Positions 32,990 to 44,882 of a DNA stretch of 64,000 nucleotides are shown here, piece after piece. Source of the stretch: Euphorbia lathyris (lineage: Eukaryota > Streptophyta > Magnoliopsida > Malpighiales > Euphorbiaceae). How positions within the stretch are numbered: the stretch's first letter is position 1; each line of letters begins with the position of its first letter. A program made the position numbers and the translations under genes. The notes below the pieces were generated by a model. That model did not search any database and was not told the origin of the DNA. It saw only the letters and a list, made by a program, of their open reading frames with translations. Location of the stretch: the NCBI RefSeq assembly GCF_963576675.1, contig NC_088917.1, positions 30,658,501 to 30,722,500 on the forward strand. Direction: 5' to 3'.

Positions 32990-35275
32990 GCATTGTAGTC
33001 TTCCAAGTCTCAAAGAAATTTATTGAGTTTTAAAGATATTCGTCAGAATGGATATCATATTGAGACAATAAGTGAAGGAAATGTAGAATACATTCAAATC
33101 ACAAGTATGACTCAAGGCACTAAACATATCGTTAAGAAATTACCTGCATTCTCTACCGGATTGTACTGTACTAAAATTAGTACAATTGAATCATATGCTA
33201 TAGTAAACCAGAAGTTTACTGATAATATTACTGTTTGGCATGACCAGTTAGGCCATCCGGGTTCAATAATGATGCGAAAAATAATCAAAAATTCATGTGG
33301 ACATTCATTGAAGAACCAGCAGATTCTCCCTAATGATTTTACATGTGCTGCTTGCTCACAAGGAAAATTAATAAATAGGCATTCACCAGCCAAAGTTATA
33401 CATGAATCTATCAATTTTCTGGAACGCATATAAGGAGATATTTATGGGCCAATTCACCCACCGTGTGGATCATTTAGATATTTTATGGTTTTAATCGATG
33501 CATCGACTAGATGGTCACACGTCTCCCTATTATCAACTCGCAACCTGGCGTTTGCGAGATTACTTGCTCAATTGATTAGATTAAGAGCACATTTTCCAGA
33601 TTTTCCTTTGAAGGCAATTCGCCTTGATAATGTTGGTGAATTTACTTCACAAGCTTTTAATGATTATTGCATGTCCTTTGGGATAACTGTTGAACATCTT
33701 GTAGCTCATGTTCATACACAAAATGGCCTAGTCGAATCGTTAATTAAACGTTTACAATTGATTGCTAGACCATTACTTATGAAGTCCAAACTCCCAATAT
33801 CAGCCTGGGGACATGCTATATTACATGCAACATCATTAATTCGCATCAGGCCAATAAGTAATCAACAATTCTCCCCATCACAATTGGTTCTTAGTCAAAA
33901 ACCAAATATTTATCATTTGAAAGTTTTTGGATGTGCGGTAAATGTTCCAATTGCTCCACCACAACGCACTAAGATGGGTCCTCAAAGGAGGATGGGATGT
34001 TGGATTTGAATCCCCATCAATTATTAAGTATCTTGAGCCAGCTACTGGAAATTTATTTAAGGCTCGATTTGCTAACTGTCATTTTAATGAGTCAATTTTT
34101 CCAACATTAGGGGGAGAAAAGAAACAGCTGGAAAAGAAAATTAGTTGGAATGAATTATCTCTGTCTCATTTTGATCCTCGTACTAAAGAATGTGAAATAG
34201 AAGTTCAAAAGATAATTCATTTACAAAACTTAGTGAATCAATTGCTAGACGCATTTTCTGACCCAAAGAGAGTGACCAAGTCACATATTCCAGCTGTAAA
34301 TGCTCCAAATATAATTGATGTCCCTGAAGGACAACATCAGACTGCTAATGAGTCTCACAGACGCATGAAGCGTGGTAGACCAATCGGTTCCAAAGATAAG
34401 AATCCTCGGAAAATAAAAGGAGCAGAATTTGGCAATGGATTTTCCGAGGAACCAAATAGAAATGAAGGATCTCCTGAAGAGACCATACACATGAAAAAGA
34501 ATGAAATTCAGGTACTTGAGAATGAAGAGATCTCAATCAATAATGTCATGTCGGGAATAAAATGGAACTGAAATAAAGTCGATGTCGATGAAATTTTTTG
34601 CATGCAATGTAGTAGTTGATGTTATGGATAAAGATGAGGATCATGAACCAAAATCCATTGAAGAGTGTACACAAAGTAATAATTGGCCAAAATGGAAAGA
34701 AGCAATTGAGACAGAATTGAAATATCTTGCAAAGAGAGAAGTATTTTGACCAGTAGTCCGTACACCTAAGGGTGTAAAACCAGTGGGATATAAATGGGTT
34801 TTTGTGAGAAAAAGGAATGAAATTTGTAAAATTGTGAGATATAAAGCACATTTAGTTGCACAAGGATTCTCACAAAGACCTGAAATTGATTATGAAGAAA
34901 CCTATTCTCCTGTGGTGGATGCAACTACTTTTCGGTTTCTCATAAGTCTGGCAATAAGAGAAGGACTTGGTTTACATTTGATGGATGTAGTCACAGCCTA
35001 CTTATATGGGCCATTGGATAATGACATTTATATGAAAGTCCTAGAAGGATTTAAATTTGCAGAAGAAACAAAATCTAGTTCTCGAGAACATTACTGCATA
35101 AAGTTAAATAAATCTCTTTATGGATTGAAATAATATGCACGTGTATGATATAATCCTATTTGTGAATATTATTGGAACTCCTGAAGAGATTCCAAAAGTA
35201 GTGGATTATTTGAAAAAGGAATTTAAGATGAAAGATCTTGGAAAGACAAAATTTTATCTTGACTTACAAATTGAT
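32990..35275 (+). pseudogene. Copia pol: integrase and partial reverse transcriptase
   Basis: From about 33023: the end of the protease region, GAG-pre-integrase (WHDQLGHPGS, then CAACSQGK), and the integrase core with D (VLIDASTRW), D (AIRLDNVGEF) and E (NGLVESLIK). Then come the chromodomain-like linker and RT fingers (YKWVFVRK, HLVAQGFSQRPEIDYEETYSP, MDVVTAYLYG, CIKLNKSLYGLK). A stop and a deletion remove the stretch before the YVDD box. A short degenerate piece (DERSWKDKI frame) ends near 35275. Breaks lie at 33431 (TAA), about 34008, about 34571, 34747 and 35131. Confidence 0.88.
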
Positions 35276-35279
35276 CATA

Positions 35280-35578
35280 GTTAATTATGTATATAGTTCT
35301 TTGTTTGCTTGTTTACATGTTCATTGCAATTGAATTTTATGCTTGTAATGAACGTAAGTGGTTAGTTATATGCATGATTTTATTGTTTATATGCTCACTC
35401 TTATCTGATTGCTAAACTTGTAATTGTCGTGTTTGGTTGGTTGATGTGTCAAGCTTGTGGCAATAAATGACTAAGTGCTATTAGTATTTATTGTTATTAA
35501 TGATAATTGAGATTGAAATGTGATTGATGGTTGGTATGTAATTATTTGGTTATTAATTCTATTTAAGTGAATTAATTA
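35280..35578. other. Unrelated 300-base stretch inside copia pol
   Basis: AT-rich sequence with no coding similarity between the RT and RNase H parts. It may be an insertion that replaced the YVDD region. I see no inverted ends. Confidence 0.45.
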
Positions 35579-35584
35579 TTTATA

Positions 35585-36263
35585 ATGGTTGTTCGATCAC
35601 TTGGTGAAAATAAAGATCTTTTTCGACCTCGAACAGATAAGGAAGAGATTCTAGGTCCTGAAGTACCATATCTCAGTGCAATAGGTGCACTAATGTATCT
35701 TACTAACAATATGAGGCTAGATATTGCTTTTTCTGTCAATTTGTTATCCAGATATAGCTTTGCATCTACAAGAAGGCATTGGAATGGAATTAAGCATATA
35801 TTATGTTATCTTCAAGGAACTATTGATTCAATACATTTATTCACATATGGAAGTACAACTATATCTTGGCGCTCTACGAAGCAAACTATTACAGTTACTT
35901 CCTCAAATCATGCTGAGTTAATTGTTATTCATGAAGCAAGCCGAGAATGTGTTTGGCTAAAGATCGTTAACCAAAGCATATACGAGAATCATGTGGTAGA
36001 TCATCAGATGAAGGATCATCGACTACAGTATATGAAGATAATGTAGCTTTCATTGCTCAACTGACGGAAGACTACATTAAAGGAGACAGAATAAAACATA
36101 TTTCACCAAAATTTTTCTTTACCCATGATCTTCAACAGAATGGTGAAATCAGTATTCAGCAAATTCGATCAAGTGACAATCTGGCAGATTTGTTCACAAA
36201 GTCATTACCTTCTAAGAAATTGGTTTACGGTATTGGAATGCACCGTCTCAGAGATCTTCAGTA
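35585..36263 (+). pseudogene. Copia RNase H end
   Basis: Reads VPYLSAIGALMYLTNNMRLDI, then ISWRSTKQTITVTSSNHAEL, then after frameshifts KHISPKFFFTHDLQ and GMHRLRDLQ before the stop. Standard copia C-terminus. Confidence 0.85.
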
Positions 36264-36384
36264 ATACTGCGAATATGGGGAGTAATTATTATACTCTTTT
36301 TCCCTTAACCAATGGTTTTGTCCCACTGGGTTTTACTTGGTAAGGTTTTTAATGAGGCAGTCCCCTATTCGCATGGATGGACAT

Positions 36385-36395
36385 CCAAGGGGGAG
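36385..36395 (+). other. Polypurine tract
   Basis: CCAAGGGGGAG directly before the right LTR, the expected plus-strand primer. Confidence 0.85.
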
Positions 36396-36671
36396 TGTTA
36401 TGAATAAATTAATGGATGTCCATAAGTATAACCATTGTAACTCTTCATTCCTTAATGTTGTAACTCTTCATTCATTAAGGTTGTAACTCTGTATTCCTTA
36501 ATGTCTGTAACTACATAATTTATGTTCTTATGTAACCTATATATTCATAAGCCTATAAATATAGGTTTCTTTGATGTAATACAATACAAGTAAAAGGACA
36601 AGTGAAATACAAGCTTACACTCTCTCCATTGTTCTTATTCTATTGCATGTTATTTTCCTTGTTTGATAACA
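36396..36671 (+). repeat. 3' LTR of the copia element
   Basis: TGTTATG ... GATAACA, 276 bases, followed by the AGAAT duplication. Confidence 0.9.
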
Positions 36672-36844
36672 AGAATATATATTTTATAATTCAACTTAAA
36701 TTATTTAATTTATTAGATTTTTAAATTAAATTTGTATGTATTTAAAATTTAAATACTAATGAAACTTTATTAATATTAAATAATATTTTAAGTTATTTAG
36801 TTATAACATATGGTTATTTTTTTTTAAAACAAAAAAACAATGCA

Positions 36845-38144
36845 TTAATGAGCCAGATTATGGCAAAATTGTAACAATAAAACAGAAACAAAACTTGGTA
36901 ATAAATTTAAAACAGAAGGGCAAGTAGATAAACGAGAAGACTGTGCTAACACATGTGCCATCCCATTCGCTTGCCGCCGTATCCATTTGACCGAGTAAGA
37001 GTCATTTGATATTAGAATCGATCGTATTTGAATAATTCTATCCCCAAATTCAGAATCATCAACAAAAGTAGAATTTATTGCATCAATTACTTGTTTAGCA
37101 TCAGATTCGAAAACCACATTTCTTATTCCATCAACTTGTAGCCATTACATAGCTTGTAATAGAGCTTCGGCCTCACATTCTCGTGTTGTCAGACAATATA
37201 ACAGACCCGCATATCTCCCTATTACAAACTGCCCATGTGCATCTCGTACTGCTGCTCCCATCCCTGCATGACCATCAGTGTTAAAACATGCAGCATCAAC
37301 ACAACATGAGAGAAATCCTTCCGATGGTGGGTGCCAAGCCGTGCAACCAGCAGATGAAATATTTCCTGCTACTGTACTTCCGATCTGCTGTTCTCACGTA
37401 CCAGTCCGATTTCTCAAGGCATTTGCTTCTGACCAATCATTAAGTACTGTGCAAGCTTGAGCCACTATTTGATCTGTTGTACGAATATCATACTGCCAAA
37501 GACGGGTATTTCTAGCCTGCCATAAGCTCCAGAGGTGCATCAAAAATGTTTTCACAATTTTTTCCGGTGCTACTCTAATCATATTATGAAACCATGATGT
37601 CAAGTTCTCAGCCACTGCCGCCTCCGCATTAATTCGATCCAGAAGTCCCGCCTTCTGCCACACTCTTATTGCTCCTGTACATTCAATAAAAAGATGTCAT
37701 CCATCCTCCCAAGGGTCGTTACATATCACACAAGTACTACATACTTATAACCTGCGTATTTGGAGATTCACACGTGTTGGGAGACAATTGCGTGCTAGTT
37801 GCCAGCCAAAATGTCGGACCTTGTGTGGAATTTCAGTACCATAATTTTTTCCAAGCACCCTGAACATGAAATCTCTCTCCTGCTTCTAGCGTTGTAGCCA
37901 GTCGGTAAGCACTTTTCACTGTGTAACGTCCTGAAGAATGGGATTTCCATATTAACCGATCCTCACTAGTCAAAGTACCAACAGACCGCTTATGAATTTC
38001 TGTAATATCTCTATGCTCGAAAATTTCCTCCAACAGCTCTTCATCCCAATCCCTGGAATTATGGATAAACAAATCATTGACTTTCAAATACTCCAACCCT
38101 TCCACCATAGGGGTTCGTATATAGCCATCCTCCTCATCACGCAA
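36845..38144 (-). pseudogene. LINE ORF2 C-terminus: zf-RVT and RNase H
   Basis: 38144-37833 holds the zinc-binding region typical of plant L1 ORF2 (DRLIWKSHSSGRYTVKSAY). 37663-37394 continues with LWSLWQARNTRLWQ. RNase H follows, with VFESDAKQVI (Asp) and ANGMAHVLA, where the usual catalytic Asp of the VADALA motif is replaced by His. Frameshifts and stops separate the pieces. Confidence 0.82.
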
Positions 38145-38720
38145 CCATCTCTCAGTCCATACATTTATTGATTGACCGTTTCCAATTTTCCATCTGATTC
38201 CTCCTTTAATGATTAGTTAGGAACTCCAGATACTTCGCCATATAAAGCTTGGTGAATGCCCCAATGAGGCCCCCATAAAATCCCCTCTTAGATAATATTT
38301 AGCTTTGAAAACTCTACTAACAAGCGAAGCTGGATTGGTAAATAACCGCCATCCCTGTTTTCCCAACATAGCAAGATTAAAGGCCGTGAAATTTCAGAAA
38401 CTCAGTCCTCCCAACAATTTTGGAGCACACAATTTTTCCCATGCCATCCAATTCAGTCCTCTCTCACCTGACTTTTTATTACCCCACCAAAATGAATTCA
38501 GCATTCGCTGTAATTCCTCCGCCGTCGATATAGGGAGTAGGAATACACTCATGAAATAGATTGGGATGGCTTGCCTTGCTGCTTGAATAAGTGTAGCCTT
38601 ACTAGCTTTTGATATTCCTTTTCCTCTTCAGCATTGTAGCCGCTGCCATAAACTGTCTCTGAAGTGTGCAAAGATTGCTCGTTTCGTTCTACCCACCAAC
38701 GATGGAAGACCCAGATATCT

Positions 38721-40260
38721 TCATGTATTCAACGGACTAGTAATACCCAAAATGCTAGAAATTCCCATAGCTAGGTCATTTGCCACATTTCTACTTAACA
38801 TGATTCCAGATTTTTGAAAATTTATAGCTTGCCCCGAAGCTAATTCATATGATCTAAGTAATTTTTTTAAGACTCTACTTTCAGATATGGTAGCCTGACA
38901 AAATAAGAATGCATCATCCGCAAAGAGCAAATGTGAAATCGCAGGCGTCCCTCTCTTAACTCGGCAACCATGCAGTAACCCCCTATTCTCAACTGCCTTC
39001 AATAATGACGTCAACCCTTCAACACAAAGCAGAAATAAATACGGTGACAGTGGATCACCTTGGCGGAGTCCTCTTTTTGGACAAACAGGACCAACCAATC
39101 GATCATTTATTCTAACCATATATTGCATAGAAGATACACAATGCATTATCAAATTAACCCATTTATCTGCAAAACCCAACTTAAGCATCAATTCTCTTAG
39201 ATAATTCCAATCCACTCTGTCATATGCTTTACGCATATCAACTTTTAATGCCACACTACCTTCTTTCTTAGCAACATCATTGTTAATGCTATGAATAAGT
39301 TCAAAAGCGATCAAAATGTTATCATGAATAGACCTCCCTTTAATAAAAACAAATTGATTTTCAGAGATAATTCCAGGTAAAAGCATTTTCAATCTATTTG
39401 CTAAGACTTTGAAGAAAATTCTAAGTATAACATTGCACAGTGCTATTGGACGAAGTTCAGTCATAATAACAAGATTCTCACATTTTGGAATGAGAGTAAT
39501 GATAGTATTATTAAGCTCAGAGGGGAACATACCTTGATCAAACCATGTTGACCCAGCAATGAAGATATCATCTCCAATTATGTCCCAGAATGTTTGATAA
39601 AAACCTGGATTAAATCCATCAGGTCCTGGAGACTTATAAGGATGCATATCAAATAAAGCTTTCTTGAATTTATGTTTTGTCAGTGGTCATAGTAATTGCT
39701 CATTATCCCGATTAGTGATGCGTGGCTGCATTAAATCTACCACTTCACTCCATTCACTATTACTGTCAGAAATAACTGATTCAAAATACTGTATTGCAAT
39801 CTGGTCCATCCCATCTTTATCATCAACCCATTCTCCCGCACTGAGCCTTGTTAAACTGTTCTGCTTCCGCCTTCCATTAGCGAAAGAGTGGTAAAAACGA
39901 GTATTCAAATCTCCCTCTTGAAGCCATAAGACTTTTGCTCTCTGTTTCCAGTGGTCTTCCTCTTGAACCATAATTCTCACATACTCAGCCCAAGTCGACT
40001 CATACTCATCACTATTACTTGGACCTCCCACATCACGTAGTTGTATTAACTTTGCTTTTAATTGTTCAATTTTCTGACAAAAATTGGCATCACTACTTCT
40101 GCTCCATCTCATAAGCACTTCTTCCACATGCGTTAAACGCGAACTCAGTACCGTTCGCCTATCTGATCCCCATGCCTCCTTAATCACATTCCAAATCTCC
40201 TCATCCCTTAGCCATCGTTGCTCGAATCTGAACTGTTTTCACCTCGGAATAGCTAAGTTG
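38721..40260 (-). pseudogene. LINE ORF2 reverse transcriptase
   Basis: 40187-39687 encodes the linker (SRLTHVEEVLMRWSR, then VLWLQEGDLNTRFYH). After one break the RT domain 39647-38721 is almost intact: YKSPGPDGFNPGFYQ, ELRPIALCNV, KVDMRKAYDRVDW, KRGLRQGDPLSPYLF, and the catalytic FADD box in HLLFADDAFLF. It is the best preserved enzyme in the window, but it cannot be expressed because the solo LTR separates it from the ORF2 start. Confidence 0.9.
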
Positions 40261-40301
40261 GTTGACGTATGCAAAATTATTGGGGAGTGATCTGAAGTGG
40301 G

Positions 40302-42385
40302 TGTTGGAAATTAGGCTAAGGTATAGCAGCGGAAATATAAAATTTTTAACATATTTCCATTTAACCACAAGATCCGTTAACCGTTATTTCATATAAATAA
40401 GGATAAGAAGAAATACCTTTTAGAAGTTCTATCTACCGTTGCAAACGAAGTGCCCACAACTTCAAAAGAGATAGAAACTGTCTACCAATCTGCCCCTATC
40501 CGAAACAGACCTTCCAGACCTCCGAACGACAATCCCTTCGGTGGAATCGTGGAAGAATATGTCTAGAAGCCCCTGTCCAAAACTCGCGACGATCCGACGG
40601 TTCAATCTCCGGGAATCCGCGAAATCGTGAACTGACCTGATGTAGGAGTAGTAAAATGAATTTCTCCCTTTTGTTTGTTTTTCTTCTTCGAGTTCCCAAA
40701 CACGAAATAAAACACGAGAAGATTAATTTGGAATCAACCGTTGAATAGCAACCAAAGTAGATTGCCTCTAACTAATCAACACAAGATCAAGGATAAAAGA
40801 AATAGATGAAAATTAATTGATCAAACGAAGCCGTAGAGAAATCTCGTCCTCGAACTAGGGGTGTCGAATTTTCTCTCTCTTGGACTAGGTGAATTTCGAA
40901 AATCACAAGTAGGGTATGGCTTGCTTGGATTTCGAAAATCTCAAGGGAAGGGGTATTTATAATCTCTTGTATCTAATCCATATTTAGATAGAATTAGGTT
41001 ACTGAATAGGAATTCCATTCGGAATAGAATTCCTAATTATTATCTCACTACATATCTAATATATTAAGGATAATAATAATAACCTTATTGGATAATAATA
41101 GGAGTATATTAATCTAATTAAAACTCCTAACTTAATTATCTCTTAATTAATTTAATTCATATTCCTAATCTAATTAGGATTAACAAAATCAAATTAATTA
41201 TTCATGTATATCACTACATGAATTTCGACTCCCTTATGTCCATGGGCCTTATTGGGCTCAATTGGGCTTTTATCAATTAATTAACATCTATCTCTCTTTT
41301 AGGTTCCAAGTCTTATGTGTGATCCATTAGGTTCTTATTGCTTCTAGCCGTATGCAACGTTATTAAATTAATTTTCAAAGAATTATATTTAATCTTTGCA
41401 TAAAGGAATGATGTACAGAGTATGTGATTAGCAAGTCCGTAATCATTCCCCCAGAGCTATAAGAAGACAGGTTGATTCTGTCGTTAACCTTTCCGTATTA
41501 GTTACAGTATAATTCGATCCTTTATCAACTACATCCTTGAACTGAATCTTATGACTATGGGTGATATCAAGTCACATATAGCGAGACGTTCGTTTTACTT
41601 GTACAGGCCGAGTCAACTCAAAAAGATAGGTTAAGTGAAATCTGTATTTCTTACTTTTACGCTATCACCTTACAAGGATTTAGAGTCGAGTCTTCCACAA
41701 GCGATCCATGGATGTATCTCCCATTTATCGGGAGTGATAAATGCTCAATCCAATATATAACGACTCCGCAATTACTTCCTGTGATACCCAATGTCTACTG
41801 TTCACACCCTAGAGTCATCTCTGTTAAGGATCGTGTTACACCAGAGTCAAAGCATCACATTCCGTAATCCAGAATACCAATTAATATTCCTTTGAGTCTG
41901 AGGATTAGTTATACCTATTAATACCAATGAGATGAACAGGTGACAAGGATGAATCTACCCATCCTGTTATCTCAAATCGGATCCCCAATCCTAATGAACA
42001 ACGTTTCATCAGATCTATGTAACTGTCCAGATATCTGTATATATGAAGCTTTTGAGATCAGCTTTCTGTCGGACAGAAGACATTGTTACATACAAGTCTC
42101 AACAGTGATATGTCAATCCCAAACATATCACTTGACTTGGGGTGGTTTTAAGTTTATCAGTTTACTATAAAGTTTTGTCTCACTTCATGCTTGTATGAAT
42201 ACTTTATAATCACTTTAAATAAACTTACGGATTTCCTTTTATTAGACTTTATTTAGTGCTTAAAATGGATTGCCTTTATATAGTTATAAAACATATATCT
42301 CATTAAACAAATGATATAAAGAACAATTCATTTACATTAAGTTTGTATCCTAGAACAATTGTCTATAGGACACTAAACCCCAACA
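40302..42385. repeat. Solo LTR (2.1 kb) in LINE ORF2
   Basis: TGTTGGAAATTAGG ... CCCCAACA with the 5-bp duplication GTGGG at 40297-40301 and 42386-42390. A second copy of the family is at 50379-52201. No internal domains. The two copies share a small conserved ORF (41940-42170 here) that I regard as fortuitous. Confidence 0.9.
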
Positions 42386-42543
42386 GTGGGAGCAATAGAA
42401 TTAACACAAAAATTACCAGGAAAACATCTCCCCCACGCTGCTGTACAGAGGCTTCGATCTAACTTCTCTTGAACTTCATTTGGTTTACCTCTATGCCGTA
42501 ACCATGTATACGGATAACCTTGTAACGGAAAATTAGTAAGGCC

Positions 42544-43071
42544 TCAATCAGTCAGAGTATCTCTAAATCCTTTATAACACCACTCTGGATGCTCATTTAT
42601 CCCTTTTTTTTTATCACTATGAACAAGTAGATCATTAAAATCTTCCAAAATAGACCATGGGAGAGAAGAGGCGGCAGCAAGGCTCCTTAGTAAATCCCAA
42701 GAAGTCCGTCTAGCTCTCTCCGGGTACCCATAAAAACCAGTAAGACGCCAGTCTCCATCCCTAGGGTCATTTACAGTCAAATTAATGTAATTTGGTGAAA
42801 ATGACCTTAAGGAGCACATACTGGCCTTTCTCCAAAAAGCACATATTCCTCCACTTCTCCAAATCCCATCAACAACAAAACATCCTTCAAAACCAATGCG
42901 TACCCTGATAGCTTCAATGCGAGATTGACAAACCAGAGTTTCATACAAGAAAATAACATCAGGCCTATGAGCTTTAATGAGCTCACACATAATGGGAACT
43001 GCCCTAGTGTTGTCCAGACCTTGGCAGTTCCAACTAAAGATTTTCATTGCTCTGGGCAGACCATTTGTCAT
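42544..43071 (-). pseudogene. LINE ORF2 endonuclease domain
   Basis: Starts MTNGLPRAMKIFSWNCQGL. It is an exonuclease-endonuclease-phosphatase fold with the first catalytic Asn (SWNCQG), a Glu (FLYET), the TGFYGYPE region and DFNDLL (usually GDFNDLL, here EDFNDLL). A TGA stops it at 42544; the same frame then continues to the solo LTR. Its ATG overlaps the ORF1 stop in an ATGA (43068-43071). Confidence 0.88.
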
Positions 43072-43882
43072 GCCTTTCCTGTTTGCTGTTTAGCTTTATC
43101 TTGTACTTTCGGGTTTCTCTGTTCTTGCTCACAAGCTTTATTATCATTATTGTTTCCCTGGTTTGGAGATAAATCATCAACTTCCATGGTTTGAATAGTT
43201 ACCTCCTGTATTGTCTCAATTGGTTTTGGTTGAAATGCCACAAGTTCTCCCCTTCGTCTTTTCCTTTCCTCTCCTACTTCTAATCCGATTTCTGAATGCA
43301 GGAGATTAACTGGAGGGACTTCCATATCCTCCTGATCATAAAAGCTTACACCAAAGTTCCTTGATAGATGCCAAAGATTATATCTAGGAGTTGGTTCCTT
43401 CAGCTGTCCCGTTGTACTACTACCAGCATCTCTGTTTGAGCCATATACCCTAATTCCTTCGGGCCTAGTTTCTTCCTTCAGCCATCTTTCTCCTCCCATC
43501 ACACCAACACGACGTAAGGGAGCCTTTATAGAAGCATCCCAAGCCCTTATTAAGTCCTCTTCCTTACTCCGAAAAAAGATCTCACAATGTCTATCCAAAT
43601 GTCCAATTACACCACATATAAAACATATAGTTGACAATTTTTCATATTTAAAGACACAGTTCAACCAATCACCTCCTGCCCTTCTTACCTTTTTTCCCCT
43701 TTGTAATGGTTGTCTGATATCCACGCTAACTCGCACACGAAGATAGCTATATTCATTTATCCATTTTGCTTTTGAGTCCAAAGATACATAAGACACAATG
43801 AAATTTCCCAATGCTCGTGCCACTGTCTTAGTAAACAAATTCTGTGTAAGATCGTGAATCTGTATCCAGAAGTTTGTATGTG
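43068..43882 (-). pseudogene. LINE ORF1, 5'-truncated
   Basis: The LINE-derived part of the frame begins at the target duplication (43882). It encodes the end of a DUF4283 domain (NFWIQIHDLTQNLF, then YSYLRVRVSVDIRQPL) and a zinc knuckle (CFICGVIGHLDRHC), then a low-complexity polar tail. The Met codon at 43940 lies in flanking DNA, so that apparent start is accidental. Confidence 0.87.
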
Positions 43883-43899
43883 TATAACATATGGTTATT

Positions 43900-44150
43900 A
43901 ACAACCCATTATATATTCCTAAATGGTTAATAATAAACATAATTGAAATGTTGATATAGTAGTGAGAATTAGGATTTTTAAGTCAAAATTTAGCGTTTCT
44001 CAGTGATTTTCAAAGATTCAAAACCCATACCACCTCCGGCCCAAAATCGTAACCGGTTCCGATTGAACAGACCAGCCCGGATCGATTCTTATAACCATGG
44101 TCATAATTTTTAATGTTGATATAAATTCTAATTGCAATTTATTTTGTATA

Positions 44151-44151
<1 letters not shown>
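43900..44151. other. Non-coding spacer
   Basis: No gene or family recognised. Confidence 0.4.
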
Positions 44152-44201
<50 letters not shown>

Positions 44202-44202
44202 A
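44152..44202. repeat. (AC)n(AT)n microsatellite
   Basis: About 18 AC units followed by 7-8 AT units. Confidence 0.95.
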
Positions 44203-44880
44203 ATTTTAATTTCAACGGGGGAAGAGTGCCCACACTCTCTTTCACATAGCTACGTTTCTCGTTCAATTCAATCCAGATATGATATGTTATTCTACTATGG
44301 TTATGATCAATTGGATTTTACAAATAAAAATGTGATATACTTTTTTTCTTTATACCAATCATTTTTTAATTAGATATTATGTTTTTCATTTTTTTTTGAG
44401 AAGATGTTTCTCGTTTTGAATTGGTCGAGTTCATTGCATATATGATCCACTGTTAAAGTTCTCATCAATTACAACTTGATAGCATAAAAACAAAAATGAA
44501 GTTCTTTCCTTATTTAATCTCAAAATGTTTCAAAATGTTTCTTGGTTTTTTTAAGAAACAAGTGTGAAGAGAAAAATTTAATTGTTTAGATAATAAGTTT
44601 TTTTAATTATTTGTTATTAGAAAATATTTTTTTAGAATTATTTGATTTTCCATATTATTTATCATATACAATAATTTTGTAAAAAAGCAATAAATTTAAC
44701 ATTTTTTTAGATTTCGATCTACTTTGTTTGAAAATAATAGAGAAAAAAGAGGAGTAAAATGTATCTAATCATATGTCGAAATAGATATATGTCTGCGAGG
44801 TCTTTCTGCACATGTATCTAACCATATAAATTTTTAATGTTAATGTAATTTCTAATTAAAATTTATTTTATTATATATAT
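44203..44880. repeat. Dispersed repeat, family C, copy 1
   Basis: Shares AGATATGATATGTTATTCTA, TTTATACCAATCATTTT, GATCCACTGTTAAAGTTCTC and neighbouring sequence with 47160-47620 and 55690-56290. All three copies border TA-rich microsatellites. Confidence 0.78.
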
Positions 44881-44882
44881 AT

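Larger units (their letters stand above)
32337..36671 (+). mobile_element. Deleted Ty1/copia retrotransposon
   Basis: Starts TGTTATGAATAAATTAATGG and ends TTGATAACA. The 5-bp target duplication AGAAT lies at 32332-32336 and 36672-36676. The left LTR is only 184 bases (32337-32520) and runs straight into gag coding sequence. The end of the LTR, the primer site and most of gag are deleted. The right LTR (36396-36671) is 276 bases with a polypurine tract in front. Pol pieces are broken by stops, a deletion and an unrelated stretch. Confidence 0.9.
36819..43882 (-). mobile_element. L1-type LINE, 5'-truncated, split by a solo LTR
   Basis: Flanked by a 17-bp target duplication (TATAACATATGGTTATT at 36802-36818 and 43883-43899). 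The poly-A tail shows as a T-run at the left. The minus-strand order is ORF1 end, endonuclease, solo LTR, reverse transcriptase, zinc-binding tail, RNase H. Without the LTR it is about 5.0 kb. The 5' end lies inside ORF1, the usual outcome of incomplete LINE reverse transcription. Confidence 0.93.

Noticed and set aside
41940..42170. Small ORF shared by both 2-kb solo LTRs (also 51758-52105)
   Set aside because: Conserved because the DNA is one repeat family; no domain, and it differs in length between copies.
43883..43940. Met start upstream of LINE ORF1
   Set aside because: It lies in the target duplication and flanking DNA outside the LINE.
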